A stretch of 64,000 nucleotides of DNA from Rathayibacter oskolensis (GCF_900177245.1 NZ_FXBM01000003.1:62001-126000), one strand, 5' to 3'; positions 1 to 8,049 are shown, counted from the stretch's first letter. The notes: generated by a model from the sequence alone, not told the origin. Translations and numbers: made by a program.

Positions 1-26
1 GTGCGGGCGACCATGACTCTCGCCAC

Positions 27-86
27 TCAGCGGCCGATCGACACCGACACGGCGCCGAGGACCAGTCCGGTGCGGGAGGGGGTCAC
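27..86 (-). pseudogene. possible broken start of a DUF2273-type small membrane protein
   Basis: A GTG codon overlaps the stop of the upstream Asp23/Gls24 gene in a GTGA arrangement typical of translational coupling. It opens a reading frame of only 19 codons (VTPSRTGLVLGAVSVSIGR) before a TGA. The first residues resemble the start of the small DUF2273 membrane proteins that usually follow Gls24 genes in actinobacteria. The same frame continues without another stop to the window edge, so the gene may carry an in-frame stop or a frameshift, or the resemblance may be chance. Only 86 bases are visible, so confidence is low. Confidence 0.22.
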
Positions 87-523
87 TGAACGCGGCTCTC
101 GGTGTCCTCGTCCTTGTCGTCCGAGGGGATGTAGACGTCGGAGACGGTCACGTTGACCTCGGCGACCTCCATGCCGACGACCGAGGTGATGGCCTCGGAG
201 ACGGAGGAGCGGATGCTGTCGGCGAGCTGCTGCAGCGCGACGGGGTACTCGGCGACGACCGTGATGTCAGCGGCGACCTGCTTCTCGCCGACCTCGACCG
301 AGATGCCCTGGCCGCGGTCCTGCGCGTTGATGGCGTTGCGGATGGCGCCGATGGCGCGGGCCGCTCCTCCGCCCAGGTCGTGCACGCCGGGGATCTCGCG
401 GGCGGCGATGCCGGCGACCTTCTCGACGACGCCGTCGGCGATGGTGTTCCGGCCGGTCGAGGCCGGGGTGCCGTGCTCGGTGGCCGAGCCGGTGGCGAGG
501 GTGCTGGGGGTGACGTTCGTCAT
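83..523 (-). CDS. Asp23/Gls24 family envelope stress response protein
   Basis: The protein has 146 residues. After a low-complexity Ser/Thr/Gly-rich start of about 25 residues it carries one Asp23/Gls24 domain (about residues 26-135), recognisable from the GVVEKVAGIAAREIPGV opening and the alternating strand/helix pattern that ends in VNVTVSDVYIP. Family members are small cytoplasmic or membrane-anchored proteins linked to alkaline and envelope stress; no enzymatic role is known. The start at 523 is chosen over more upstream ones because it follows a GGAGAA ribosome site and because the domain begins soon after. Two related proteins lie at 2581-3572 behind a sigma factor, so this gene is probably part of the same stress locus. 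Confidence 0.9.
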   Translation of the reverse strand: MTNVTPSTLATGSATEHGTPASTGRNTIADGVVEKVAGIAAREIPGVHDLGGGAARAIGAIRNAINAQDRGQGISVEVGEKQVAADITVVAEYPVALQQLADSIRSSVSEAITSVVGMEVAEVNVTVSDVYIPSDDKDEDTESRVQ

Positions 524-709
524 GGTCTTCTCCGTGGTTCGAGGTGAGGGCGCGGGATCCGCGGTGCCGCACGTCGGCGGCACACGATGAAGACGTGCCG
601 ACCGAGCCGGTCGTCCTGCCGGCTCAGCGGAACCGCAGAGAACGCCGGACAACGACGCGCTCGGCGGCCAGGACCGCGTCGGAGCCGTTCGCGCAGCGGC
701 CGGACGCGA

Positions 710-1711
710 TCAGCGCCGCAGAGTGCGGCTGGGCAGCTCGTCGAACCGGGCCTGGTAGACGCTCGCGAACCGGCCGAGATTGCCGAAGCCCCACTCCCTC
801 GCGACGGCGGCGACGGTGGTCGCGGAGGGATCGCCGGCGATGAGGTCGCGGTGCGCGCGGTCGAGGCGCACGTCGCGGAGGTAGACCGACGGCGAGACTC
901 CGAGGTGGCGCTGAGTGGCCTGCTGCAGAGTGCGCGTGTGCAGCCCGGCGGCGCGAGCGGCGTCGGCCGGCGTGATCTGCTCGTGCGCGTGGTGCTGGAG
1001 GAAGTCGAGGGCGACCCGGGTGCGCGAGGCGGAGGGGCGGCGCAGCACCGCCGGCACGTCCCACGCCCGCCACGGGAACAGCAGCAGCAGGGCTCGGGCG
1101 AGGTTGAGCTCGGCGGTGAAGCGCACGAGCGGCGCGATCGCGGCCGTCGCGAGCGCGGCGCTCGCCTCCGACACCGCTGCCCGCCACCGGGCGAGCACGC
1201 CGGGGTCGGGGTCGGCCTCGTGGTCGAACGAGACGGGCCGGCGCGGGCCCGCGTGCGACTCCGTCGCCACGTCCTCGAGGAATCCGGGCGCGAAGTGGAT
1301 CAGGTTCTGCCGGTGCGGCCGGAAGTCGAGGGCGAACTGCCGCTCGGCCGGGAACAGGAACGGGGCCGAGGAGGCGCCGGTGCGGGTGAACGGCCGGAGG
1401 TTGAGGACGCCTCCGCCCGCGCGGAACCAGCCCACCACGTACTCGCGCAGGTGCGGCACCTCGCCCGCCAGCGAGCCGGCGCAATCGGAGGTGCGCAGCG
1501 TCACCCGCTCGCTCCCGCGGTAGGCGTAGCGGAAGGAGAAGTCGCGCTCGGCGGGCGCCACGCGGAAGGAGCCTCCGCCGTAGGCGTCGGAGTAGACGGC
1601 CGAGGCCTCGTCGGGGCTCGCGCCGGACGCCTCGAAGCGCCGCTCGGCGCCCTCGGCCGCGGGACCGTGCGGTGCGAACGGGCTCCCGGTGGTGAATGTC
1701 GACCCGCTCAT
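710..1711 (-). CDS. AraC family transcriptional regulator
   Basis: The 333-residue protein has an N-terminal ligand or dimerisation part (about 1-210) of the AraC_binding_2 type and a C-terminal double helix-turn-helix (about 225-333). The first recognition helix lies in ITPADAARAAGLHTRTLQQ and the second half contains the typical VAREWGFGNLGRFASVYQARF block. Such proteins are usually activators of catabolic or stress genes. The ATG at 1711 is the first sensible start, but no strong ribosome site precedes it, so the start is less sure than the identity. It sits between the Asp23 gene and the divergently transcribed sigma factor and may control either; no target site was identified. Confidence 0.88.
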   Translation of the reverse strand: MSGSTFTTGSPFAPHGPAAEGAERRFEASGASPDEASAVYSDAYGGGSFRVAPAERDFSFRYAYRGSERVTLRTSDCAGSLAGEVPHLREYVVGWFRAGGGVLNLRPFTRTGASSAPFLFPAERQFALDFRPHRQNLIHFAPGFLEDVATESHAGPRRPVSFDHEADPDPGVLARWRAAVSEASAALATAAIAPLVRFTAELNLARALLLLFPWRAWDVPAVLRRPSASRTRVALDFLQHHAHEQITPADAARAAGLHTRTLQQATQRHLGVSPSVYLRDVRLDRAHRDLIAGDPSATTVAAVAREWGFGNLGRFASVYQARFDELPSRTLRR

Positions 1712-2029
1712 GACGACTGCTCGAGCCGTCGGAGGAGGAAGGAGTGCATGGCCGGTCTTCTCTCGTGTCGTGGCCCTCCGGGTGGACCCCGGACGGGGTC
1801 GCGCAGAGGACGGATACAGATCAGACGAGTCCGGAGGCGGATTCGTCACGGAATCGCCTCCGCCGCGCCCCTCGGTCGGGTGACGTGGTGTGCCTCGAAG
1901 GGGCGACGCGCTCGCATTCCGGCCATCCGATTCGGCGGGCGTCGTCGAGGCTGGTAGGCATTCGGAGCGACGCACGCGCTCTCCCCCCGACGGCGCGGAT
2001 CGACGGACGGCAGGCGGCAGGAGGCGACC
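1712..2029. other. divergent intergenic region without a recognised gene
   Basis: This 318-bp gap separates the AraC gene from the sigma factor. Both flanking genes point outward, so it must hold two promoters. No open frame with a credible start, no RNA gene and no clear -35/-10 pair was seen. At its right end lies a strong ribosome site (AGGAGG, 2019-2024) placed five bases before the ATC codon discussed for the sigma factor. A TAG in the sigma-factor frame at 1955 sets the upstream limit for that gene. Confidence 0.5.
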
Positions 2030-2584
2030 ATCGACGACGACCCGCTCCTGAGCGCCTCCGATGCGACCCTCGCCGCGCGCGCCGTCGACGGTGACGTCGA
2101 GGCGTTCGAGCAGCTCGCCCGCCGCCACGGCTCGCTGATGCGGGTCTACGCGGCGAAGCTGCTCGGCTCGACGGCCGAGTCGGACGACGTCGTGCAGGAG
2201 GCGTTCCTCACCGGCTGGCGCCGCCTCGCCGACCTCGACAGCCCGGCCCACATCCGCAGCTGGCTGATGCGCATCGTGTCGAACAAGGCGATCGACCGGA
2301 TCCGCGTGCGCCGCCGCCACGACGACATCGACGACTGGGATCCGCCCGCTCCCGCCGAGAACTCTCCCGAGCGCATCGTCGAGGCGCGACTCCAGCTCGA
2401 CGCCGTCTGGGAAGCGCTGGACCGATTGCCCGCCGATCAGCGACGCTGTTGGCTCCTCCGCGTGACCGCCGGCTACAGCTACGACGAGATCGCCGACGCT
2501 CTCGACCTGCCCGTCTCGACCGTCCGCGGACTCCTCGCGCGGGCGCGACGATTCCTGCTCCACGAACTGGAGGCATGGCGATGA
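2030..2584 (+). CDS. RNA polymerase sigma-70 family factor (ECF type), probable ATC start
   Basis: From 2030 the protein has 184 residues. Region 2 covers about residues 15-95, with DDVVQEAFLTGWRRL and the promoter-melting stretch ending in NKAIDRIRVRRR. Region 4 covers about 120-180, with LPADQRRCWLLRV and a helix-turn-helix at YSYDEIADALDLPVSTVRG. This is the compact ECF layout. The only canonical ATG in frame (2138) would remove the start of region 2. Upstream of it the frame stays open to a TAG at 1955 but has no ATG, GTG or TTG. A perfect AGGAGG is five bases before ATC at 2030, so that codon is the probable start. The stop overlaps the next gene's ATG (ATGA), so the Asp23-type proteins behind it are co-translated and may act as regulators of this factor. 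A sequencing error at the start codon cannot be excluded. Confidence 0.85.
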   Translation: MDDDPLLSASDATLAARAVDGDVEAFEQLARRHGSLMRVYAAKLLGSTAESDDVVQEAFLTGWRRLADLDSPAHIRSWLMRIVSNKAIDRIRVRRRHDDIDDWDPPAPAENSPERIVEARLQLDAVWEALDRLPADQRRCWLLRVTAGYSYDEIADALDLPVSTVRGLLARARRFLLHELEAWR

Positions 2585-3231
2585 CACCCGACGACGACGA
2601 CCTGCCCGACGGCGCGGCCGTGCCGGCGGGCGCGACCGCGTCCGAGAGCGCGACCGACCCCGCGCCCGACGACGTCGACGGCCACACGCTCGACGAGCTG
2701 AGCGACTACCTCGACCGCGGACGGCAGCCGTTCGATCCGTCGATCGAGAACTCGGCCGCGAGCCGCCTCGCCCTCGCCAACCTCACCCGCCTGACCGAGC
2801 TCTCGGCCCAGGCGCTGCGCCGCGAGGCCGACCGCGAGCCCGACCGCGACAACGCGTGGATCGCGGGACTGCTCGACGCCATCCGCTCGGAGGTGCGCTC
2901 GGGCCGCGACGTGCCGGTCGCCCACCCCGACCCGAGCCTCCGCCTCGCGCTCACGGAGGCGGCTGTCCGCGGCATGATCCGCCGCGCCGGCGACACCATG
3001 GGCGGGGTGATCATGGGCCGCTGCACGCTCGACGGCGACGTCGCGACTCCGGGAGCGACGATCCGCGTCGACGTGACCTGCGCCGTCGAGTTCGGCCGCT
3101 CGGTCGACGACGTCTCCGATCGACTCCGCGACCGCATCCGCTACGCCCTCGAGCGGCACACCGAGCTCGTGGTCGGCGCGATCGACGTGACCGTCGACGA
3201 CGTCTACCCCCGGCAGGAGGCGCGGCCGTGA
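2581..3231 (+). CDS. Asp23/Gls24-like protein with acidic N-terminal region
   Basis: This 216-residue protein begins with a very acidic, Asp/Ala-rich stretch (about 1-45). A helical part follows (DELSDYLDRG to about residue 105) that resembles the short N-terminal modules of anti-sigma-like proteins. A C-terminal Asp23/Gls24-like domain (about 125-216) ends in DVTVDDVYP, matching the end of the 83-523 protein. The start at 2581 overlaps the sigma-factor stop and has a better-spaced ribosome site (CTGGAGG) than the ATG six bases upstream. Co-translation with a sigma factor suggests that it senses envelope stress and modulates that factor; this is inference. Confidence 0.75.
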   Translation: MTPDDDDLPDGAAVPAGATASESATDPAPDDVDGHTLDELSDYLDRGRQPFDPSIENSAASRLALANLTRLTELSAQALRREADREPDRDNAWIAGLLDAIRSEVRSGRDVPVAHPDPSLRLALTEAAVRGMIRRAGDTMGGVIMGRCTLDGDVATPGATIRVDVTCAVEFGRSVDDVSDRLRDRIRYALERHTELVVGAIDVTVDDVYPRQEARP

Positions 3232-3572
3232 CCGACGACACCGAGCTCTCGCGTCGCCTCACCGCGGCGATCCGCGACACCGAGGGCGTCGCGGGCGTCT
3301 ACCCGGCGCAGCCGATCCTCGAGGCGGCCGCCGACGCGCTGGCGGTGAGGCTCGCGTTGCGGCAGCCCGACGTGCTGGTCGACATCGACCACTCCGACGG
3401 TTTCACGACCGTGACCGCTCACATCGCCGCGCTCGCCGCTCTCCCCGCTCCGGACACCCTCCGGACGGTCGGGGAGCTGCTGCGCGACGTGCTGACGGCG
3501 GAGCTGTCGGGCCCCTTCTCGGTGCACGTGACGGCGCGGCTCATCGAGGACTCGGGGCGCGCGGAGTCCTGA
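3228..3572 (+). CDS. small Asp23-operon protein
   Basis: The 114-residue protein starts at a GTG that overlaps the previous stop (GTGA) and follows an AGGAGG ribosome site. It has the size and strand/helix alternation of the short Asp23/Gls24-type partners: TEGVAGVYPAQPILEAAADAL at the start, then VLVDIDHSDGFTTVTAHIA, and a final FSVHVTARLIEDS. It is the last gene of the sigma factor operon. No transmembrane segment or catalytic motif is visible. The function is not known beyond association with the stress operon. Confidence 0.7.
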   Translation: MTDDTELSRRLTAAIRDTEGVAGVYPAQPILEAAADALAVRLALRQPDVLVDIDHSDGFTTVTAHIAALAALPAPDTLRTVGELLRDVLTAELSGPFSVHVTARLIEDSGRAES

Positions 3573-3622
3573 CGAGGACCAGGAGCGGTCGATCCGTCAC
3601 GGACGGCCTTGCGAAGCGCTTC

Positions 3623-3647
3623 GGAGCGACCGTTCGTGACCGATCGA
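3623..3647. repeat. dispersed 25-bp repeat, copy 1
   Basis: These 25 bases recur exactly at 21298-21322. Here the element forms the right arm of an imperfect inverted repeat with CGATCCGTCACGGACGG just upstream (about 3591-3607). Both copies lie a short distance behind a plus-strand gene and before a convergent minus-strand gene, which fits a 3-prime-end hairpin or a small repetitive extragenic palindrome. Confidence 0.5.
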
Positions 3648-3702
3648 TCGGAGCGACGGGGAGGTGCCGGCGCGGCACTGGACTCGGGTGAACCGTGCCG
3701 GA

Positions 3703-3749
3703 GCCGGAGAAGGGGCGGGTGCGTCATCGGCACCCGCCCCTTCTCCGGC
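3703..3749. terminator. perfect 20-bp hairpin between convergent genes
   Basis: Bases 3703-3722 and 3730-3749 are exact reverse complements (arm begins GCCGGAGAAGGGGCGGG) with a 7-base loop. The hairpin sits between the end of the sigma factor operon and the end of the minus-strand Tat protein gene at 3758. No U-run follows on either strand, as is common for GC-rich actinobacterial terminators, so a bidirectional terminator role is likely but inferred. Confidence 0.75.
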
Positions 3750-3757
3750 TTCTGGGA

Positions 3758-5119
3758 TCAGACGAGGCAGCCCGAGGGGTTCACGACGAAGTCGGTCCAG
3801 TAGCCGCCGCTCCCCAGGATCGACTCGTAGCCGACCGCGGCGGCGACGTTCGAACCGCCGGGCACGCGAGTGCCGTTCCCCGCCCACGAGTAGAGCGTGG
3901 TGCCGGCGAGCCAGTAGCCGCCGCCGACGGGAGTCGCGTTCGCCGGGATGTTCGCCTTCCGGTAGTCGGTGCCCGCCGACGTGCTCTCCCAGGCGTTCCC
4001 GTTGGTCAGGACGTAGTCGACCCAGTAGTCCCCGCCCTCCTTGTTCGACGGGTAGCCGGCGGCCGACTCCACGTTGTTCGAGATCAGGGTGTTGCGGTAG
4101 CGGAGAACGCCGTTCGCACCGAGGAAGAAGCCGCCCCCGACCGCCGTCGCCCCCGCGCCCACCTGGTTGAAGTCCGTGATCGTCCCGTTCGTGGCGTTCG
4201 CACTGTGCCCGCCGCTGGCGTCGACGAAGTCGACCCAGTACGTCCCGCCGGTGCCGGCGTACCCCGATGCCGAGGTGACCCCCGTGGCGATCGGACCGGA
4301 GGTCTGGTTCCACTGGTACAGCTCGCCGTTCGGGCGGAGGAAGAAGCCGCCGCCGACCGGCACCGCATCGCCCGGGATGTGCGCGTAGTCGGCGATGGCT
4401 CCGTTGCTCGTCCGGTACGTGTGCGCGACACCGTCCTTCGTGTACTCGAGGAAGTAGGCGGACGCGCCCGCGTACCCCTTCGCCGCGCCCGCGCCCGTGA
4501 TGACCGGCGTCGGGTCGTTCCCCTTGTAGATGTCCCCGTTCGCGGTCTGGAAGTACCCGGCACCGAGAGGAGTCGCCCCGGCTGGGACCGAGCCGAGGAC
4601 GACCGTCTTCCTCGTCGAGGCGTTGTACTCGAACGCGGTCGTCTCGTCGACGATGACGATGTCGGCCGTCGTCGCCGGAGCCGTGTCGGTCGTCGCGGTC
4701 ATCGTGAACGTCCCCGCTCCGGGCTGCGCCGTGATCTCGGGCCAGGCCACCTGCCCGGCCGCGTCGGTCGGGAGGGTCCTCGTCGAGCTGCCGTCCGCGA
4801 AGGTGTAGCCGGCGGGCAGTGTGACGGTGACGAGCTCGCCCGCGATGGGGGCACCGTCGGCGTCGGTCAGTGTCGTCGTGACGCCGTTGAGCGCGCAGTC
4901 GCTGTCAGGGGTGTAGAGGTTCTCGTCGAACACGAGGACGTTGTCGGTCGGCTGAGTGGACGCGGCCGCGAGCGGCGCCGCGACGGCGACCGCGACGACC
5001 GGGATGCTCCAGGCGCCCCCCTGCACGATGGTGCGGCGCTTGATGCTGCCGTCGGCGTCGCGAGCGACCCAGTCGATGTCGGAGTACTGGTCGCCGGCGG
5101 CTCTGTTCGGGTTCGTCAT
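3758..5119 (-). CDS. Tat-exported surface protein with Ig-like domain and repeat modules
   Basis: The 453-residue protein starts at an ATG behind AAGGACGA. It carries a twin-arginine signal: RR at residues 28-29, then a hydrophobic Ala/Val stretch, probable cleavage near residue 53. Next comes a bacterial Ig-like domain (about 75-150, with ALNGVTTTLTDADGAPIAGE). From about residue 175 to the end there are four to five copies of a roughly 65-residue module built around GGGFFL..NGELY.W followed by GY....GGYWVDFV. Each module is rich in Gly, Thr, Tyr and Trp, as in beta-rich binding or adhesion repeats. Only one Cys pair is seen (near residue 70 and close to the C-terminus). I do not recognise the repeat family. 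It is divergent from an AraC regulator that may control it. Confidence 0.72.
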   Translation of the reverse strand: MTNPNRAAGDQYSDIDWVARDADGSIKRRTIVQGGAWSIPVVAVAVAAPLAAASTQPTDNVLVFDENLYTPDSDCALNGVTTTLTDADGAPIAGELVTVTLPAGYTFADGSSTRTLPTDAAGQVAWPEITAQPGAGTFTMTATTDTAPATTADIVIVDETTAFEYNASTRKTVVLGSVPAGATPLGAGYFQTANGDIYKGNDPTPVITGAGAAKGYAGASAYFLEYTKDGVAHTYRTSNGAIADYAHIPGDAVPVGGGFFLRPNGELYQWNQTSGPIATGVTSASGYAGTGGTYWVDFVDASGGHSANATNGTITDFNQVGAGATAVGGGFFLGANGVLRYRNTLISNNVESAAGYPSNKEGGDYWVDYVLTNGNAWESTSAGTDYRKANIPANATPVGGGYWLAGTTLYSWAGNGTRVPGGSNVAAAVGYESILGSGGYWTDFVVNPSGCLV

Positions 5120-5283
5120 GCTGACTCGTCCTTCTGGTCGTGGGATCGGAACGAGAGAGAGGCTCTCCGTCACAGAGCCGCCGCGGTCGGGATCGGGGCC
5201 CATTGCAGCGGTGACGGGGTGCCATCTGCATCGTTCGACCGGGAATCGCCCCGAACGGAGGCTCCCGCTGCGAGAGTGTCCCC

Positions 5284-6318
5284 GTGAGACGACGAGAGCC
5301 GCAGTCGGCGGGACGACGCAACGCACTCACAGCTGCCCCGCGACCCCGGAGAGACGAGCCCGACGACGCCTCCGCGCTGCACCGCAACATCGCTCGCGAG
5401 GGCTCCTCCGCGCACGAGTGGTTCCGCGACGTCGGCTTCGACGTCGAGCGCGGGCAGGTCCGCGTCGTGGCGGACGCGATGACCGCGCCGCGCTTCCGGA
5501 TCGCGCGCGTCTGGCATTCCGCCGGCCGGATGGTCTCACGCGGCGAGCTCGTGCAGCCCCTCCTCCTGCTCCAACTCGAGGGCGAGTCCTCTCTCGAGAT
5601 CGACACGACGCCGCACCTCCTCCGCGTCGGCTGGATCGCCTACGTCCCCGCCGGCGCGCGGCTCGCCGTCACCAGCGACTCCTCGGTCGCCCGGATGGAG
5701 ATCGAGGCATCACCGGTCGCCCTGCCTCCTGGCGTTCTCGACGCGCTCGAGCGACGACCGGTCCTCGACGCCTCCCGTGCGCCGCTCGGCTCCGTGCTCA
5801 TCGCCGCCGTCAACAGCGCTCTGAACGTCGGGGTCGAGCCGCACGACGTCGGCTTCCCGGCGATGAGGATGGCGCTGGGCAATCTGGTCGCCGGCGCCCT
5901 CGCTGCGGTCGTCGGCCGCCCGGCGCAGGAGCGAACCCCGCGCCAGCGCGACATCTACGACAGCGCACTCGATGTCATCGCCCGCGAAGCCGCCGACCCC
6001 TCCTTCTCGGTCGCGCGTCTCGCCGACGAGATGAACGTGTCGCAGCCCTACCTCCGCACCGTGTTCGCCGCGCACCAGACGACGGCGCGGGCTCAGCTCC
6101 GAGCGCACCGCGCAGCTCTCGCCCGGGACTACCTGCAGGCCCATGCCGACCGCCCGGCGTTCTGGGCCACCGAGGCCGCACGCCTCGCCGGGTTCAGGGA
6201 TGCGGACACGATGAGGGCCGCCCTCCGTGCGACCGAGGAGCACCCGGACGAGGCGGGGTCGGGGTCACCGCTCGGAGCCGCGGCCGCACCGAACAGCGCG
6301 GTTCGATCGACGCGGTGA
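5284..6318 (+). CDS. AraC family transcriptional regulator
   Basis: The 344-residue protein has a central sensory part with an AraC_binding_2-like pattern (LLLLQLEGESSLEIDTTPHLL, about 95-115) and a C-terminal helix-turn-helix region (about 220-310). The first HTH is clear (FSVARLADEMNVSQPYLRTV), while the second is weaker (ATEAARLAGFRDADTMRAAL). The GTG start at 5284 is uncertain because only a weak purine-rich site precedes it and the first 35 residues are Arg/Ala-rich and poorly conserved in character. It lies 164 bp from the divergent Tat-protein gene, the most obvious candidate target. Confidence 0.82.
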   Translation: MRRREPQSAGRRNALTAAPRPRRDEPDDASALHRNIAREGSSAHEWFRDVGFDVERGQVRVVADAMTAPRFRIARVWHSAGRMVSRGELVQPLLLLQLEGESSLEIDTTPHLLRVGWIAYVPAGARLAVTSDSSVARMEIEASPVALPPGVLDALERRPVLDASRAPLGSVLIAAVNSALNVGVEPHDVGFPAMRMALGNLVAGALAAVVGRPAQERTPRQRDIYDSALDVIAREAADPSFSVARLADEMNVSQPYLRTVFAAHQTTARAQLRAHRAALARDYLQAHADRPAFWATEAARLAGFRDADTMRAALRATEEHPDEAGSGSPLGAAAAPNSAVRSTR

Positions 6319-6357
6319 CGGCGCGCGGATCCGGCTCGAGCTCCCTGTCCGGACCAC

Positions 6358-7158
6358 TCAGCGGCGCCAGGGGTCCCAGTCGGGATCGTGCCCCGGCCAG
6401 ACCTCGATCCCCGGCTCGTCGGCGAGGGAGGCGAGGCGGTCGATCGAGCGCTGCGCCGCCTCCGCGTCCGCCGGCTTCGCGGTCCACCCGCACGGCACCC
6501 GCTCGTCGAGGTTGCGGCGCAGGTCGGCGGCGTCGCAGGCGAGGACGATCGAGCGGTCGTCGAGGTCGATGCGGAACGACTGGTGCCCGGGAGTGTGTCC
6601 GCGGGTGTCGAGGGCGGTGAGTCCGGGAGCGAGGTCGGTATCGCCGTCGAGCAGCAGGACCCGCACGTCGGCGTCGAGCAGGTCGCCCGGAACCACCGTC
6701 TCGCGCCTCCCCAGGCCCTCGCCGAGCCACTGCCACTCGCGGCGCTGCAGAGCGACGGGCGTGCCGGGCGGAACGAGCCGCAGGCCTCCCGTGTGGTCGA
6801 GATGGAGATGCGAGAGGGCGACCAGGGCCAGATCGCTCCAGCGCAGTCCTGCCGCGTCGATCGCCTCGGCGAGCGCGTCGCCGGGCGGCACCACGGCGGT
6901 GTAGCTCTCGTAGTCGTAGTGGGCAGCGCGCTGCTCGGGGTCGCGCACCCGGTCGAGGTGGAATCCTCCGTCGATGAGCACCCAGGAGTCGGCGAAGGCG
7001 ATCGCCGCGCCTGTGACCGGCTCGAGGAGGAACCGGGCCGGGTCGCCTCCGCGCATCGAGATCGCCTCCGAGATCGGTTCGTAGCCGAGGACGAGAGGGA
7101 CGAGCGTCGTGGGGCGGCCGAGGTCGAGGACGCCGGTCCATGTGGTGGCGGAGGTCAC
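6358..7158 (-). CDS. metallo-beta-lactamase-fold hydrolase (AHL-lactonase-like)
   Basis: The 266-residue protein has the full zinc-site set of the superfamily: HLHLDH (H117, H119, D121, H122), GHTPGHQS (H188), D209 in VLACDAAD and H257 in WPGHDPDW. Length and order match the N-acyl-homoserine lactonase and related lactone hydrolase branch (AiiB/AttM-like). It starts at a GTG with AAGGAG five bases upstream. The 76-bp region shared with the divergent cyclase gene holds an ATTGGATACAAT palindrome, which ties both genes to the GntR regulon described at 34.5 kb. The substrate is not known; a lactone or ester of the catabolised compound is as likely as a quorum signal. Confidence 0.85.
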   Translation of the reverse strand: MTSATTWTGVLDLGRPTTLVPLVLGYEPISEAISMRGGDPARFLLEPVTGAAIAFADSWVLIDGGFHLDRVRDPEQRAAHYDYESYTAVVPPGDALAEAIDAAGLRWSDLALVALSHLHLDHTGGLRLVPPGTPVALQRREWQWLGEGLGRRETVVPGDLLDADVRVLLLDGDTDLAPGLTALDTRGHTPGHQSFRIDLDDRSIVLACDAADLRRNLDERVPCGWTAKPADAEAAQRSIDRLASLADEPGIEVWPGHDPDWDPWRR

Positions 7159-7182
7159 GGGACTCCTTGCGAGTGGGTCATC

Positions 7183-7215
7183 ATTGGATACAATCGAGGA
7201 CGATAAGAATCCAAT
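7183..7215. promoter_or_regulatory. putative GntR operator in divergent promoter region
   Basis: ATTGGATACAAT at 7183-7194 is one base away from the palindrome ATTGGATCCAAT found near 28.4, 32.5 and 34.5 kb. A half-site ATCCAAT follows at 7209-7215. The pair lies in the short region between the lactonase-like gene and the cyclase gene and could control both. Confidence 0.55.
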
Positions 7216-7234
7216 CTAGGCGAGCGAGGCTTCC

Positions 7235-7876
7235 ATGACCGGCGCCATCCCGATCAACATCCCGATCACCACGGAGATGCTCCACTGGGGCCGACGACCG
7301 ACCTACGAGATGGTCGAGCAGATCGTCGACGGCTATCCCTCCGACGTCTCGCGCTGGCTGATCGGGGCGCACACCGGCACCCACGTCGACGCGCCCTCGC
7401 ACTTCGTGCCCGGAGCCGCGACAGTCGACGAGATCGCTCTCGAGAGCGTGGTCGGGCCGGTCCGCGTGCTCGATCTGCGGCACGTCGCCGAGGAGATCAC
7501 GGCCGATGATCTCGAAGCGGCAGGAGCTCTCGGTGCCGTGCGTGTGCTGTTCCGCACCCGCAACTCGACCGACGCGCTCACCCGCCCGGTCAAGTCCGAG
7601 ACGTGGGTGGGCCTCGCGCCGAGCGGCGCGCAGTGGCTGGTCGACCGCGGCGTGCTCTTCGCCGGTCTCGACTACATGACGATGGAGGCGCCGGCGCACA
7701 CCGAGGAGTGGCCCACCCACGTGATCCTCTGCGGCGCGGGAGTCGTCATCCTCGAGAACGCCGACCTCTCGCAGGTCGAGCCGGGCGACTACCTGATGGT
7801 CTGCCAGCCGGTCGCGTTCGAGGGCCGCGAGGCGGCTCCGGCGCCGACCGTGCTGCTTCCGCTGCCGGCGGCGTGA
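7235..7876 (+). CDS. cyclase family protein (kynurenine formamidase-like metal hydrolase)
   Basis: The 213-residue protein carries the cyclase-family metal site HTGTHVDAPSHF (H46, H50, D52, H56) and the usual C-terminal block GLDYMTMEAP...HVILCGAGVVILENADL. Family members are manganese or zinc hydrolases that open amides or cyclic substrates, for example N-formylkynurenine or isatin. Its divergent neighbour is a lactonase-like hydrolase and both share a candidate GntR operator, so it probably hydrolyses an amide or lactam in that pathway. The substrate is not evident from sequence. Confidence 0.85.
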   Translation: MTGAIPINIPITTEMLHWGRRPTYEMVEQIVDGYPSDVSRWLIGAHTGTHVDAPSHFVPGAATVDEIALESVVGPVRVLDLRHVAEEITADDLEAAGALGAVRVLFRTRNSTDALTRPVKSETWVGLAPSGAQWLVDRGVLFAGLDYMTMEAPAHTEEWPTHVILCGAGVVILENADLSQVEPGDYLMVCQPVAFEGREAAPAPTVLLPLPAA

Positions 7877-7916
7877 GCCGTGCGGGGATGCCCGGCCGGT
7901 GCGCCCGACTCCGGGG

Positions 7917-7999
7917 CACCTCCGGCTCGCAGGACCGTGATCGGCTCGCAGGAGTCGACGGATTCCGCGAGCCGAACGCGAGTCGACGAGCCGGAGGTG
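7917..7999. repeat. nested inverted repeat, copy 1
   Basis: The outer arms CACCTCCGGCTCG (7917-7929) and CGAGCCGGAGGTG (7987-7999) are exact reverse complements. Inside them CGGCTCGC (7942-7949) pairs with GCGAGCCG (7967-7974). The element lies between the convergent cyclase and symporter genes. A related arrangement of the same words occurs at 42340-42416. It could be a bidirectional terminator or a small repetitive element. Confidence 0.6.
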
Positions 8000-8049
8000 G
8001 TCCGGCCGCGCCGCCGCCGCCCGAATCCTCAGGACAGCGGCGGCGCGAG

